Assembly: GCA_946887345.1 (NCBI GenBank)
Contig: CAMPKR010000195.1
Span: 1 to 5,223 of the forward strand
Direction: 5' to 3'
From: an uncultured Bacteroidota bacterium
GTDB taxonomy: Bacteria; Bacteroidota; Bacteroidia; Chitinophagales; Chitinophagaceae
Length of the DNA: 5,223 nt
The first letter of the stretch is position 1. Each line of letters opens with the position of its first letter. Both the position numbers and the translations under genes were made by a program. A model generated the notes under the pieces. That model did no database searches. It was not told the origin of the DNA and saw nothing but the letters and a program-made list of their open reading frames with translations. Positions 1 to 5,223 of the stretch are shown here, piece after piece.

Positions 1-83
1 AATTAATTTCTTTAAAATGAGGTGGTTGTAAGAGTGCAGCCTGCCTGCATTCTCGCATTTAATTTGCACATTTGCACATCGGT
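1..83. other. Leader upstream of ccmB, no complete gene
   Basis: No complete gene is visible. The + frame beginning at base 2 stays open to a TAA at 29-31, so the end of an upstream gene could lie here, but ten codons are too few to identify it. The rest is spacer with a tandem 8-bp repeat (62-79) just before the ccmB start. TAATTTG at 60-66 resembles a shortened Bacteroidota -7 box, 17 bp before the ATG at 84, but no TTTG or TTG lies at the usual -33 distance, so I do not call a promoter. Confidence 0.5.
62..79 (+). repeat. Tandem 8-bp repeat (TTTGCACA x2) before ccmB
   Basis: TTTGCACA occurs at 63-70 and again at 71-78, flanked by A and T. Read on the minus strand the unit is ATGTGCAA, one base different from the ATGTGAAA unit repeated in the ccmB-ccmC spacer. 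The two arrays therefore look like members of one short repeat family, each lying directly before a ccm gene start. Function is unknown. Confidence 0.7.
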
Positions 84-740
84 ATGGGTTTCTCGCATTT
101 TACATCCCTGGTACGTAAAGACCTTCTTATAGAGTGGCGGCAAAAGCATACGCTATTTGGCGTGCTGCTCTATGTAGGCTCCACTGTATTTGTAGTATAT
201 ATGATGAGCGGGCAACCTGATGCCAAGATATGGAATGCCCTTTTCTGGCTTACCCAGCTGTTTGTGGCTGTGAACTCGGTTGCCAAGAGCTTTCTGCAGG
301 AGCATCCTAACCGTTTCAGGTATTATTATACATTGGTAAAGCCACAGCAGTTTCTGCTGGCCAAGATGCTTTACAGTATAATACTTATGCTGATAATGAG
401 CCTGGTGAGCCTGCTGCTGTTCTCTATTATGCTGGGATGGCCGCTGGTGCAGACGGGGCTTTTTGTATTAATAAGTATGGTAGGTAGTATCAGCCTTTCT
501 GCGGTTTTTACCTTTTTATCGGCTATCGCAGCCAGGGCCCAGCAGAACGCGGCATTGATGGCTATTTTAGGTTTCCCGCTGGTAACTCCACTACTGATGA
601 TGCTCAGCAAGCTGGCTGTGAAAGCCATAGCGCCCGTATACCAGGAAGGCTGGTGGCAACTGGCCGCTGTACTCTTGCTGCTGGATGTGCTGGTGATCAT
701 CTTAGGGACTGTGCTTTTCCCTTTCCTGTGGCAGGAGTGA
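84..740 (+). CDS. ccmB: CcmB, haem exporter/cytochrome c maturation membrane protein
   Basis: CcmB is the membrane partner of the ATPase CcmA in the CcmABCD complex of system I cytochrome c biogenesis. That complex works at the inner membrane and drives release of haem-loaded CcmE. The 218-residue product is close to the usual CcmB length of about 220. It has a basic/amphipathic N-terminus (RKDLLIEWRQ, residues 11-20) typical of CcmB, then six likely membrane segments at about 23-41, 50-70, 97-117, 122-148, 157-177 and 191-214. The stretch FVAVNSVAKSFLQE (60-73), followed by RYYYTLVKP, resembles Bacteroidota CcmB as I recall it. I chose the ATG at 84. An in-frame TTG at 72 would add four residues but lies inside the 8-bp repeat. 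No Shine-Dalgarno sequence is seen, which is normal in this phylum. ccmC follows after a 75-bp spacer. CcmA is not in the window. Confidence 0.9.
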   Translation: MGFSHFTSLVRKDLLIEWRQKHTLFGVLLYVGSTVFVVYMMSGQPDAKIWNALFWLTQLFVAVNSVAKSFLQEHPNRFRYYYTLVKPQQFLLAKMLYSIILMLIMSLVSLLLFSIMLGWPLVQTGLFVLISMVGSISLSAVFTFLSAIAARAQQNAALMAILGFPLVTPLLMMLSKLAVKAIAPVYQEGWWQLAAVLLLLDVLVIILGTVLFPFLWQE

Positions 741-743
741 TGA

Positions 744-817
744 ATGTGAAAATGTGAAAATATGATAATGTGAAAATCGTTTATAACCATATCATCACAT
801 TCCTGACATTTCCACAT
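744..817. repeat. 8-bp tandem repeats forming an imperfect inverted repeat, ccmB-ccmC spacer
   Basis: The left arm (744-775) is four 8-bp units: ATGTGAAA, ATGTGAAA, a degenerate ATATGATA, and ATGTGAAA. The right arm (788-817) carries degenerate inverted copies such as CATCACAT (793-800) and TTCCACAT (810-817). Pairing 744-772 against 788-817 gives about 23 base pairs including one G-U, with scattered mismatches, one bulged base, and a 15-base loop at 773-787. The right arm ends in the AT of the ATG at 816, so in RNA the structure would cover that start codon. Pairing was traced by eye. The stem is A/T-rich and interrupted, so its stability is uncertain. Confidence 0.65.
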
Positions 818-834
818 GAAAAACCCTACATTTG
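803..834 (+). promoter_or_regulatory. Possible Bacteroidota-type promoter for ccmC
   Basis: TACATTTG at 827-834 matches the Bacteroidota -7 consensus TAnnTTTG exactly and is followed by CAAAAA. CTGACA at 803-808, 18 bp upstream, is the only candidate upstream box. It is a poor match to the phylum's TTTG/TTG -33 element. Transcription would start near 840, after the ATG at 816 but before the in-frame ATG at 855. An exact 8-base degenerate match can arise by chance, so this is a tentative call. Confidence 0.4.
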
Positions 835-1541
835 CAAAAATTTTCTCAGCGGCTATGCGCAGTTCCTGGTGGAAAGTGCTCTCAGTTCTCTTACTTGCTT
901 TCACAATTATCGGGGGAATCCTGATGCCGGTTCCGCGACTCCACATTCTTAACGAAACCATCCGCAACCTGTACTTCCACGTGCCTATGTGGTTTGCTAT
1001 GATGGCTTTGTTTACAGCTGCTGTGGTATACTCTATAAAGTACCTGCGAAGCAACAATCTTGTTCATGATATTTATGCGGTAGAGTTCACCAAAACAGGT
1101 ATCGCTTTCAGCATATTCGGGATGGCTACAGGAATGGAGTGGGCCAACTATACCTGGGGGTCACCATGGAGCAATGACCCCAAAGAACTAGGTACTGCAC
1201 TGTGCATGCTTACCTACTTTGCCTATGCCATACTTCGCGGTGGACTGAAAGATGAAGAGAAGCGTGCTAAGATAAGTGCGGTATACAACATTTTCGCATT
1301 TGCCCTGATAGTACCTCTTCTGTGGGTGCTGCCGCGTATGGTAGATTCGCTGCATCCCGGTAACGGTGGTAATCCAGCCTTCAAAAAATATGATCTCGAC
1401 AGCGATATGCGCATGGTGTTCTATCCGGCAATATTAGGTTGGATACTGCTGAGTTTCTGGATAGCAACATTGAAGATAAGGACCAGCCTTATCAGCTATG
1501 GCAGAGAGAATAATTCACTTAATCCTAAAAAATACATCTAG
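816..1541 (+). CDS. ccmC: CcmC, haem-handling cytochrome c maturation protein
   Basis: CcmC is a polytopic membrane protein of the haem-handling family. It holds haem at the periplasmic face and passes it to CcmE. The 241-residue product has likely membrane segments at about 20-38, 58-75, 94-107, 127-141, 156-172 and 202-219. Two histidines, H55 (YFHVPMWF) and H180 (SLHPGNGG), are 125 residues apart. They match the two axial haem-ligand histidines of E. coli CcmC (H60 and H184, 124 apart). The WWD signature is present as WGSPWSND (114-121), with Asn where the third Trp usually stands. The ATG at 816 gives the longest frame but sits in a repeat. The in-frame ATG at 855 (MRSSWWKV, 228 residues) fits the family N-terminus, as I recall it, at least as well and lies after a -7-like box, so the true start is unsettled. 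The stop abuts the next gene's ATG. Confidence 0.92.
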   Translation: MKNPTFAKIFSAAMRSSWWKVLSVLLLAFTIIGGILMPVPRLHILNETIRNLYFHVPMWFAMMALFTAAVVYSIKYLRSNNLVHDIYAVEFTKTGIAFSIFGMATGMEWANYTWGSPWSNDPKELGTALCMLTYFAYAILRGGLKDEEKRAKISAVYNIFAFALIVPLLWVLPRMVDSLHPGNGGNPAFKKYDLDSDMRMVFYPAILGWILLSFWIATLKIRTSLISYGRENNSLNPKKYI

Positions 1542-1766
1542 ATGGGTAAAGGTTCTTTTTTTGCAATACTTATGCTGCTTGCAGCGGTAGCCGGAAGAGC
1601 TCAAACCGCAGATGCGGCAATGGCTGACGGCATGCGTGCAGATGGTAAAATTTACGTGGTCGTTTTAGTATTAGCCACTATATTTGCGGGAATTATCGCG
1701 CTCCTGGTACGCATGGACAGGAAAATAAGCAAACTCGAAAAAAATAATCTCAATTCTCATAACTAA
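1542..1766 (+). CDS. ccmD: CcmD-like small membrane protein
   Basis: CcmD is a small single-span protein that holds CcmC and holo-CcmE to the CcmAB transporter. The 74-residue product has a hydrophobic N-terminus (6-17) ending in GRAQ, which looks like a cleavable signal peptide (cut near residue 20). A short polar stretch follows, then one membrane segment (about 37-56) and a charged tail RMDRKISKLEKNN (57-69), probably cytoplasmic and helical. The membrane segment plus basic tail is what identifies CcmD-family proteins. The added N-terminal signal-like segment fits the form I recall from Bacteroidota and makes the protein longer than many proteobacterial CcmDs. The ATG directly follows the ccmC TAG (TAGATG), which suggests translational coupling. 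No Shine-Dalgarno sequence is seen. Assignment rests on position, topology and resemblance, because the family has little sequence conservation. Confidence 0.8.
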   Translation: MGKGSFFAILMLLAAVAGRAQTADAAMADGMRADGKIYVVVLVLATIFAGIIALLVRMDRKISKLEKNNLNSHN

Positions 1767-1772
1767 AATAAT

Positions 1773-3212
1773 ATGTCAGAAACAGCAACCGCCAAGGCAG
1801 TTAAAGCAGCACATTACAGCTTCTTCCAGGGCGTAGAACGCAACTTTGATAAGGCCGCTTCCTATACCCGTTTCGAAAAAGGTATCCTTGAGCAGATAAA
1901 GGCTTGTAACTCAGTTTTACAGATGAAGTTCCCGGTGCGTATCGGTGACAAGATAGAAGTAATAGAAGCATACCGTGTACAGCACTCTCATCACAAACTG
2001 CCATGTAAAGGCGGTATCCGCTACAGCATGGATGTGAACCAGGATGAAGTAATGGCCCTGGCTGCGCTGATGACATACAAATGTGCCATTGTTAACGTGC
2101 CATTCGGCGGCGCTAAGGGTGGTATCAAGATCAATCCTAAGAACTACACTCCGTTTGAACTGGAAAAAATAACCCGCCGTTATGCTTCAGAACTGGTGAA
2201 GAAAAACTTCATTGGTCCTGGTATTGACGTACCCGCTCCTGACTATGGTACAGGTGCGCGGGAAATGAGCTGGATAGCAGATACCTATGCTTCTCTCCGT
2301 CCCGGTGAAATAGATGCACTTGGTTGTGTAACAGGTAAACCTGTAAGCCAGGGTGGTGTCCGTGGCCGTACAGAGGCTACAGGTCTTGGTGTATTCTACG
2401 GTGTTCGTGAACTGTGTAACACTATTGAAGATATGAAGAAGCTTGGCCTTGCTACAGGTGTGGAAGGCAAGAAGGTAATAGTGCAGGGGCTTGGAAACGT
2501 GGGTTATCACGCTGCTAAGTTTTTCTACGAAGCAGGTTCTGTCATTGTAGGTCTTGCCGAATATGAAGGCGGTATCTATAATGAAAATGGTCTTAACCTG
2601 GAAGCAGTAGTTGCTCATCGCAAGGCTACAGGTTCTATCCTTGATTTTCCCGGTGCAACTAACATTAAAAACAGCCTGGAAACGCTGGAGCAACCTTGCG
2701 ACATCCTGATACCTGCGGCGCTTGAAAACGTAATCAACGCTTCAAACGCTGACCGTATACAAGCTAAGATAATAGGTGAGGGCGCCAACGGACCTCTTAC
2801 ACCAGAGGCTGATGAAGTATTGCTGGCAAAAGGCGTTATCGTTGTGCCGGATATGTACCTGAACGCGGGTGGTGTAACTGTATCGTACTTTGAATGGCTG
2901 AAGAACCTGAGCCACGTTCGTTTCGGACGTATGGACAAGCGTTTCAGCGAGAACCAGAATAATGCAATACTTAACTCAGTAGAGGGCCTTACGGGCAAGA
3001 AAGTGACTGATATTGAGCGTCGCCAGTTGCTGCACGGTCCGGATGAAGTGGACCTTGTATACTCAGGCCTTGAAGATACCATGATCGGTTCTTACCACGA
3101 GATCCGCGAGGCTATGCTGAAGAACAATATGACAGACATGCGTACAGCTGCCTTCATAGTTGCGATAGACAAAGTAGGTGTGGCTTACGAAGAGCTGGGT
3201 ATCTTTCCATAA
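1773..3212 (+). CDS. Glu/Leu/Phe/Val dehydrogenase family, probable glutamate dehydrogenase
   Basis: This cytoplasmic enzyme probably catalyses reversible oxidative deamination of glutamate to 2-oxoglutarate and ammonia. The 479-residue product has the two expected domains. In the N-terminal substrate domain, [14 protein letters not shown] (109-122) fits the GLFV dehydrogenase active-site pattern, with catalytic K115. K79 (CKGGIRY), K103 and D157 (VPAPDYGTG) match K89, K113 and D165 of Clostridium symbiosum glutamate dehydrogenase (its catalytic lysine is K125), and S371 ([12 protein letters not shown]) matches its S380. The nucleotide-binding domain carries GLGNVG (239-244), with an acidic residue near the end of the second strand (GLAEYEGG), which mildly favours NAD. 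K79 and S371 support glutamate rather than branched-chain or aromatic substrates, but this is inference. The ATG at 1773 is 6 bp after the ccmD-like stop, with no visible promoter or terminator between, so it probably shares the ccm transcript. A strong hairpin terminator lies at 3292-3317. Confidence 0.93.
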   Translation: MSETATAKAVKAAHYSFFQGVERNFDKAASYTRFEKGILEQIKACNSVLQMKFPVRIGDKIEVIEAYRVQHSHHKLPCKGGIRYSMDVNQDEVMALAALMTYKCAIVNVPFGGAKGGIKINPKNYTPFELEKITRRYASELVKKNFIGPGIDVPAPDYGTGAREMSWIADTYASLRPGEIDALGCVTGKPVSQGGVRGRTEATGLGVFYGVRELCNTIEDMKKLGLATGVEGKKVIVQGLGNVGYHAAKFFYEAGSVIVGLAEYEGGIYNENGLNLEAVVAHRKATGSILDFPGATNIKNSLETLEQPCDILIPAALENVINASNADRIQAKIIGEGANGPLTPEADEVLLAKGVIVVPDMYLNAGGVTVSYFEWLKNLSHVRFGRMDKRFSENQNNAILNSVEGLTGKKVTDIERRQLLHGPDEVDLVYSGLEDTMIGSYHEIREAMLKNNMTDMRTAAFIVAIDKVGVAYEELGIFP

Positions 3213-3221
3213 ACCCCACCC

Positions 3222-3239
3222 TCCCGTAAGTATGCGGGA
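3222..3239. other. Small G/C stem-loop after the dehydrogenase
   Basis: TCCCG (3222-3226) pairs with CGGGA (3235-3239) across an 8-base loop, and outer CCCC (3214-3217) could pair with GGGG (3250-3253). No T-run follows the inner stem, so it is not a convincing terminator by itself. It might be a remnant of a C/G-rich intergenic repeat or an accessory 3' UTR structure. Little else can be said. Confidence 0.3.
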
Positions 3240-3291
3240 CAGGCCTAAAGGGGCTAAAAATTCGATAAAACCTATATCGATCATAAAGAGA

Positions 3292-3317
3292 AAAGGCTGC
3301 CGGTGGCAGCCTTTCTT
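3292..3317 (+). terminator. Rho-independent terminator of the ccm-dehydrogenase cluster
   Basis: AAAGGCTGCC (3292-3301) and GGCAGCCTTT (3305-3314) form a perfect 10-bp stem with a 3-base GGT loop, running into TTTCTT. It lies 79 bp past the dehydrogenase stop. On the minus strand the stem is followed by a broken T-run (TTTTCTCTTT), so it may also act as a backup terminator for the opposing gene. Confidence 0.85.
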
Positions 3318-3340
3318 GTATTGAAGCAAGTCTGTCGTGA

Positions 3341-3368
3341 AACAAAAAAGCTGCCTCTCGGCAGCTTT
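3341..3368 (-). terminator. Rho-independent terminator of the exported-protein gene
   Basis: The stem is AAAGCTGCC (3347-3355) with GGCAGCTTT (3360-3368), 9 bp around a TCTC loop. Read on the minus strand it is followed by TTTTTTGTTT, a good U-run, and it lies 28 bp past the stop of the minus-strand gene. Its arms nearly repeat those of the terminator at 3292-3317. Confidence 0.85.
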
Positions 3369-3396
3369 GTTATGTTTTATATTTCGTTGCAGGTTC

Positions 3397-3885
3397 TTAT
3401 TTCTGCATCTTCTTCAGCTTATTGATGTATTTCTCAAATTCGTCGGGGTCGGCGAAGAGTTTACAGATCTCATCGATGATGGCTTTTTTGTGAGTGCCGC
3501 TGTTGAAGCTGATCTCAGCGTAATTTCCTCCCGCAAATATATCCAGCGAGTTGGCTGCCTCATTACCCTGCCTCATGCGGATGGTATTTTCGATGATGCT
3601 CTTAATAGAATAACCGGAGTAGTCGTAGGGGCTTAGTTCGAATATCTCGTCGAAGTCGGATTTAAACTTTGAGTCTTTCAGGTCTATTTTGTAATAATCT
3701 TTTACTTCTTTCAGCGGATAGCATACAGGTTCCCTTTCTTCAGCCGCTGGTGGGGGAGTAGTTTTCTTTACTGTGGAAGTCTTTGGCTTTGGTTTAGGTT
3801 TTTTGGTCGGTTTTTTGGTTTGGGCAAAGCAAGTGCCTGCAACTAATAAACAAGCAGTTAAAATGAAAATACTCTTCCTACGCAT
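3397..3885 (-). CDS. Small exported Lys/Pro-rich protein of unknown function
   Basis: I do not recognise this family. The 162-residue product starts with a standard Sec signal peptide: MRRK, a hydrophobic core at about 6-18, and probable cleavage after CFA (residues 19-21) before Gln22. C19 is preceded by Gly-Thr, which does not fit a lipobox, so a lipoprotein is unlikely. Residues 24-46 are a low-complexity basic linker of Lys, Pro and Thr (repeated KKP/KPK, then PPP). Residues 50-162 look like a compact folded domain rich in charged residues with a Lys-rich C-terminus ([11 protein letters not shown]). No catalytic motif or repeat is apparent. The Lys/Pro linker may bind envelope or nucleic-acid polyanions, or may simply tether the domain. 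The ATG at 3885 sits directly before the signal peptide. An AAAGGGA (3898-3904, minus strand) lies 12 bp upstream, rather far for a ribosome site. It appears to be a single-gene unit with its own terminator. Confidence 0.8.
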   Translation of the reverse strand: MRRKSIFILTACLLVAGTCFAQTKKPTKKPKPKPKTSTVKKTTPPPAAEEREPVCYPLKEVKDYYKIDLKDSKFKSDFDEIFELSPYDYSGYSIKSIIENTIRMRQGNEAANSLDIFAGGNYAEISFNSGTHKKAIIDEICKLFADPDEFEKYINKLKKMQK

Positions 3886-4015
3886 GACTATAATAAATCC
3901 CTTTCTGTTAGTGGAGTAGCAAATATGAACAATTATTCAGAAAAAACGCTGTTGCAGACTTGTAAAATCTGGTACCCATTAAAACGGGGTATATGTATGA
4001 CCCTCTGTCTATGCC

Positions 4016-4032
4016 AATATTGTCATAATATT
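4016..4032. promoter_or_regulatory. Operator-like palindrome upstream of aconitase
   Basis: AATATT (4016-4021) is repeated at 4027-4032 across a 5-base GTCAT spacer, giving a 17-bp dyad of the size bound by a dimeric regulator. It touches the putative -33 position of the aconitase promoter. TCATAAT also occurs twice, at 4023-4029 and 4034-4040, 11 bp apart or about one helical turn. The region is A/T-rich, so chance is a serious alternative, and I cannot name a regulator. Confidence 0.3.
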
Positions 4033-4063
4033 TTCATAATCTCTTTCATTTTGAATAATTTCG
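4031..4063 (+). promoter_or_regulatory. Probable aconitase promoter
   Basis: TAATTTCG (4056-4063) differs at one position from the Bacteroidota -7 box TAnnTTTG and lies 35 bp before the aconitase ATG. A T-rich TTTTC at 4031-4035, about 20 bp upstream, is a weak -33 candidate. The gene follows a divergent spacer, so a promoter is expected here, but this exact site is tentative. Confidence 0.4.
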
Positions 4064-4098
4064 CACCGTCTTTTAAAAATTTAAACCAAGAAATCGCA

Positions 4099-5223
4099 AT
4101 GGCATTTGATCTCGACCTCATTCAGCAAGTTTACGGCGGACTCGAACAAAAAATTGAAGCGGCAAGGAAGTTATTAGGACGTCCTCTTACCCAGGCAGAG
4201 AAAATTCTGTACTCTCACGCTTACGACAATGTAAACAGGGCTTATGAACGAGGGAAAGACTACGTGAATTTTGCTCCCGACCGGGTAGCTATGCAGGATG
4301 CTACAGCGCAGATGGCGCTGCTGCAGTTCATGACCTGCGGACGGAACAAAGTAGCTGTACCAAGTACGGTGCACTGCGATCACCTGATACAGGCAAAAGT
4401 AGGTGCCAGGGAAGACCTGGCTATAGCCAATGACGTGAACAAAGAAGTGTATGACTTCCTTGCTTCTATCTCTAATAAATACGGTATCGGATTCTGGAAG
4501 CCGGGTGCGGGTATCATTCACCAGGTGGTGCTTGAGAACTATGCCTTCCCGGGAGGTATGATGATAGGCACCGACAGTCACACTCCAAATGCAGGTGGAC
4601 TGGGTATGATAGCGATAGGTGTAGGTGGTGCTGATGCAGTGGATGTAATGGCCGGCCTGCCGTGGGAACTGAAGATGCCAAAACTGATAGGCGTAAAGCT
4701 TACCGGTAGAATGAGCGGATGGACTTCTGCTAAAGACATTATACTGAAAGTAGCAGGTATACTTACCGTAAAGGGTGGAACCGGTGCTATAGTTGAATAC
4801 TTTGGCGAAGGTGCTGAAAGCCTGAGCTGTACCGGTAAAGCAACGATCTGTAATATGGGCGCTGAAATAGGCGCAACCTGTTCGCTGTTTGCTTACGATG
4901 ATAAAATGGGCGACTACCTGCGCAGTACGAACCGTGAAGAGATAGCCAAGCTGGCTGACGGCATTAAAGCGCACCTGCGTCCTGATGCTGAAATATATAC
5001 CAATCCTGAAGTATTCTACGACCAACTGATAGAGATAAACCTGGACGAACTGGAACCATATGTGAATGGGCCGTTCACCCCGGACCTGGCTACGCCGATC
5101 AGCCAGATGGCTGAAACGCTGAAGCAAAACGGCTGGCCTGAAGATGTGGAAGTAGCGCTGATAGGCTCTTGCACCAACTCTTCTTACGAAGATATTTCAC
5201 GTTCGGCCTTTATTGCTAAGAAT
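4099..5223 (+). CDS. acn: Aconitate hydratase, mitochondrial type (N-terminal 375 codons, cut by window edge)
   Basis: Aconitase interconverts citrate and isocitrate in the TCA cycle using a [4Fe-4S] cluster in the cytoplasm. The visible part resembles mitochondrial-type aconitase, which is usually about 750 residues, so roughly half is present. Key residues are intact: D94-H95 (HCDHLIQAK), H141 (AGIIHQ), D159-S160-H161 ([11 protein letters not shown]), and N252 and E256 ([10 protein letters not shown]). These match D100-H101, H147, D165-S166-H167, N258 and E262 of the mature pig enzyme at a constant offset of six. C358 (GSCTNSS) is the first cluster cysteine. The other two (pig C421 and C424) lie beyond the window. 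The ATG at 4099 gives [10 protein letters not shown], with only a weak AAGAA (4088-4092) as a possible ribosome site. The frame is open to the edge with no defect. It is separated from the other genes by an oppositely oriented gene and is probably transcribed on its own. Confidence 0.95.
   Translation, partial: MAFDLDLIQQVYGGLEQKIEAARKLLGRPLTQAEKILYSHAYDNVNRAYERGKDYVNFAPDRVAMQDATAQMALLQFMTCGRNKVAVPSTVHCDHLIQAKVGAREDLAIANDVNKEVYDFLASISNKYGIGFWKPGAGIIHQVVLENYAFPGGMMIGTDSHTPNAGGLGMIAIGVGGADAVDVMAGLPWELKMPKLIGVKLTGRMSGWTSAKDIILKVAGILTVKGGTGAIVEYFGEGAESLSCTGKATICNMGAEIGATCSLFAYDDKMGDYLRSTNREEIAKLADGIKAHLRPDAEIYTNPEVFYDQLIEINLDELEPYVNGPFTPDLATPISQMAETLKQNGWPEDVEVALIGSCTNSSYEDISRSAFIAKN

Larger units (their letters stand above)
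3886..4098. other. Divergent spacer between exported-protein gene and aconitase
   Basis: No gene is visible in these 213 bp, and the spacer should hold promoters for both flanking genes. On the minus strand CATATTTG (3920-3927) is one base from the Bacteroidota -7 box and 34 bp before the exported-protein ATG, but no clear -33 element accompanies it. TACCC (3973-3977) and GGGTA (3987-3991) can form a small hairpin. The aconitase side contains a palindrome and a probable promoter, listed separately. Confidence 0.6.

Noticed and set aside
770..952. 60-codon plus-strand frame overlapping the ccmC start
   Set aside because: It is out of frame with ccmC, begins inside the repeat and has no recognisable features.
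371..1057. Open frame of 228 codons on the minus strand across ccmB and ccmC
   Set aside because: It is antisense to two well-supported membrane proteins and crosses their spacer. Its product has no membrane or domain logic of its own.
1801..3082. Several minus-strand open frames opposite the dehydrogenase (1801-2076, 2187-2693, 2615-3082)
   Set aside because: They overlap each other and lie opposite conserved catalytic motifs, with no recognisable product.
3063..3345. Two minus-strand frames spanning the end of the dehydrogenase and the first terminator
   Set aside because: They run through a strong hairpin and antisense to a conserved C-terminus, and the products look random.
3337..3636. 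Plus-strand frame of 99 codons opposite the exported-protein gene
   Set aside because: It starts just before a terminator hairpin and overlaps the 3' half of a minus-strand gene that has a signal peptide and its own terminator.
3830..3838. Possible lipoprotein signal around Cys19 of the exported protein
   Set aside because: The residues before the cysteine are Ala-Gly-Thr. Thr at -1 does not fit a lipobox, while CFA before Gln fits signal peptidase I.
4174..5127. Open frame of 317 codons on the minus strand, antisense to aconitase
   Set aside because: It lies wholly opposite a frame with intact aconitase active-site motifs. Its product is rich in His, Tyr, Thr and Ser with no domain pattern, as expected from reading a codon-biased gene backwards.
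1..5223. Mobile element, CRISPR array, tRNA/rRNA, phage or defence system
   Set aside because: I saw no transposase motifs, regularly spaced repeats, cloverleaf-like segments or unusual gene clusters. The recognised genes are metabolic and cytochrome-maturation genes.

Overview
The window looks like chromosomal housekeeping DNA from a member of the Bacteroidota, most likely Chitinophagaceae or a close relative. The reasons are that Shine-Dalgarno sequences are missing or weak before nearly every gene, that a sequence matching the Bacteroidota -7 promoter box (TAnnTTTG) occurs near a gene start, that CcmC and CcmD have the form I associate with this phylum, and that intergenic spacers are A/T-rich with short repeats. 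The family-level placement is inferred from protein resemblance and was not computed.

Layout. Bases 84-3212 (+) hold four tightly packed genes: ccmB, ccmC, a ccmD-like gene and a Glu/Leu/Phe/Val-family dehydrogenase (glutamate dehydrogenase). The ccmC stop and ccmD start abut, ccmD and the dehydrogenase are 6 bp apart, and no terminator is visible between any of them. Bases 3213-3396 are a convergent spacer with two strong, very similar GCTGCC hairpins, one serving each flanking gene. Bases 3397-3885 (-) encode a small exported Lys/Pro-rich protein of unknown function. Bases 3886-4098 are a divergent spacer with a probable promoter and an operator-like palindrome. From 4099 (+) to the window edge runs the first 375 codons of a mitochondrial-type aconitase, with its known active-site residues intact as far as it is visible.

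Function. CcmB, CcmC and CcmD are membrane parts of the system I cytochrome c maturation machinery, which loads haem onto the chaperone CcmE. CcmA, CcmE and CcmF are not in the window. Glutamate dehydrogenase (2-oxoglutarate/glutamate) and aconitase (citrate/isocitrate) are central carbon and nitrogen enzymes, so the window as a whole concerns respiration and the TCA cycle.

I see no transposon, phage gene, CRISPR array, tRNA, rRNA or defence system, and no convincing new multi-gene system. The points most worth a second look are a family of 8-bp repeats at the ccmB and ccmC starts (forming an imperfect hairpin over one possible ccmC start), a promoter box inside the 5' end of the longest ccmC frame, the twin hairpins, and the uncharacterised exported protein.
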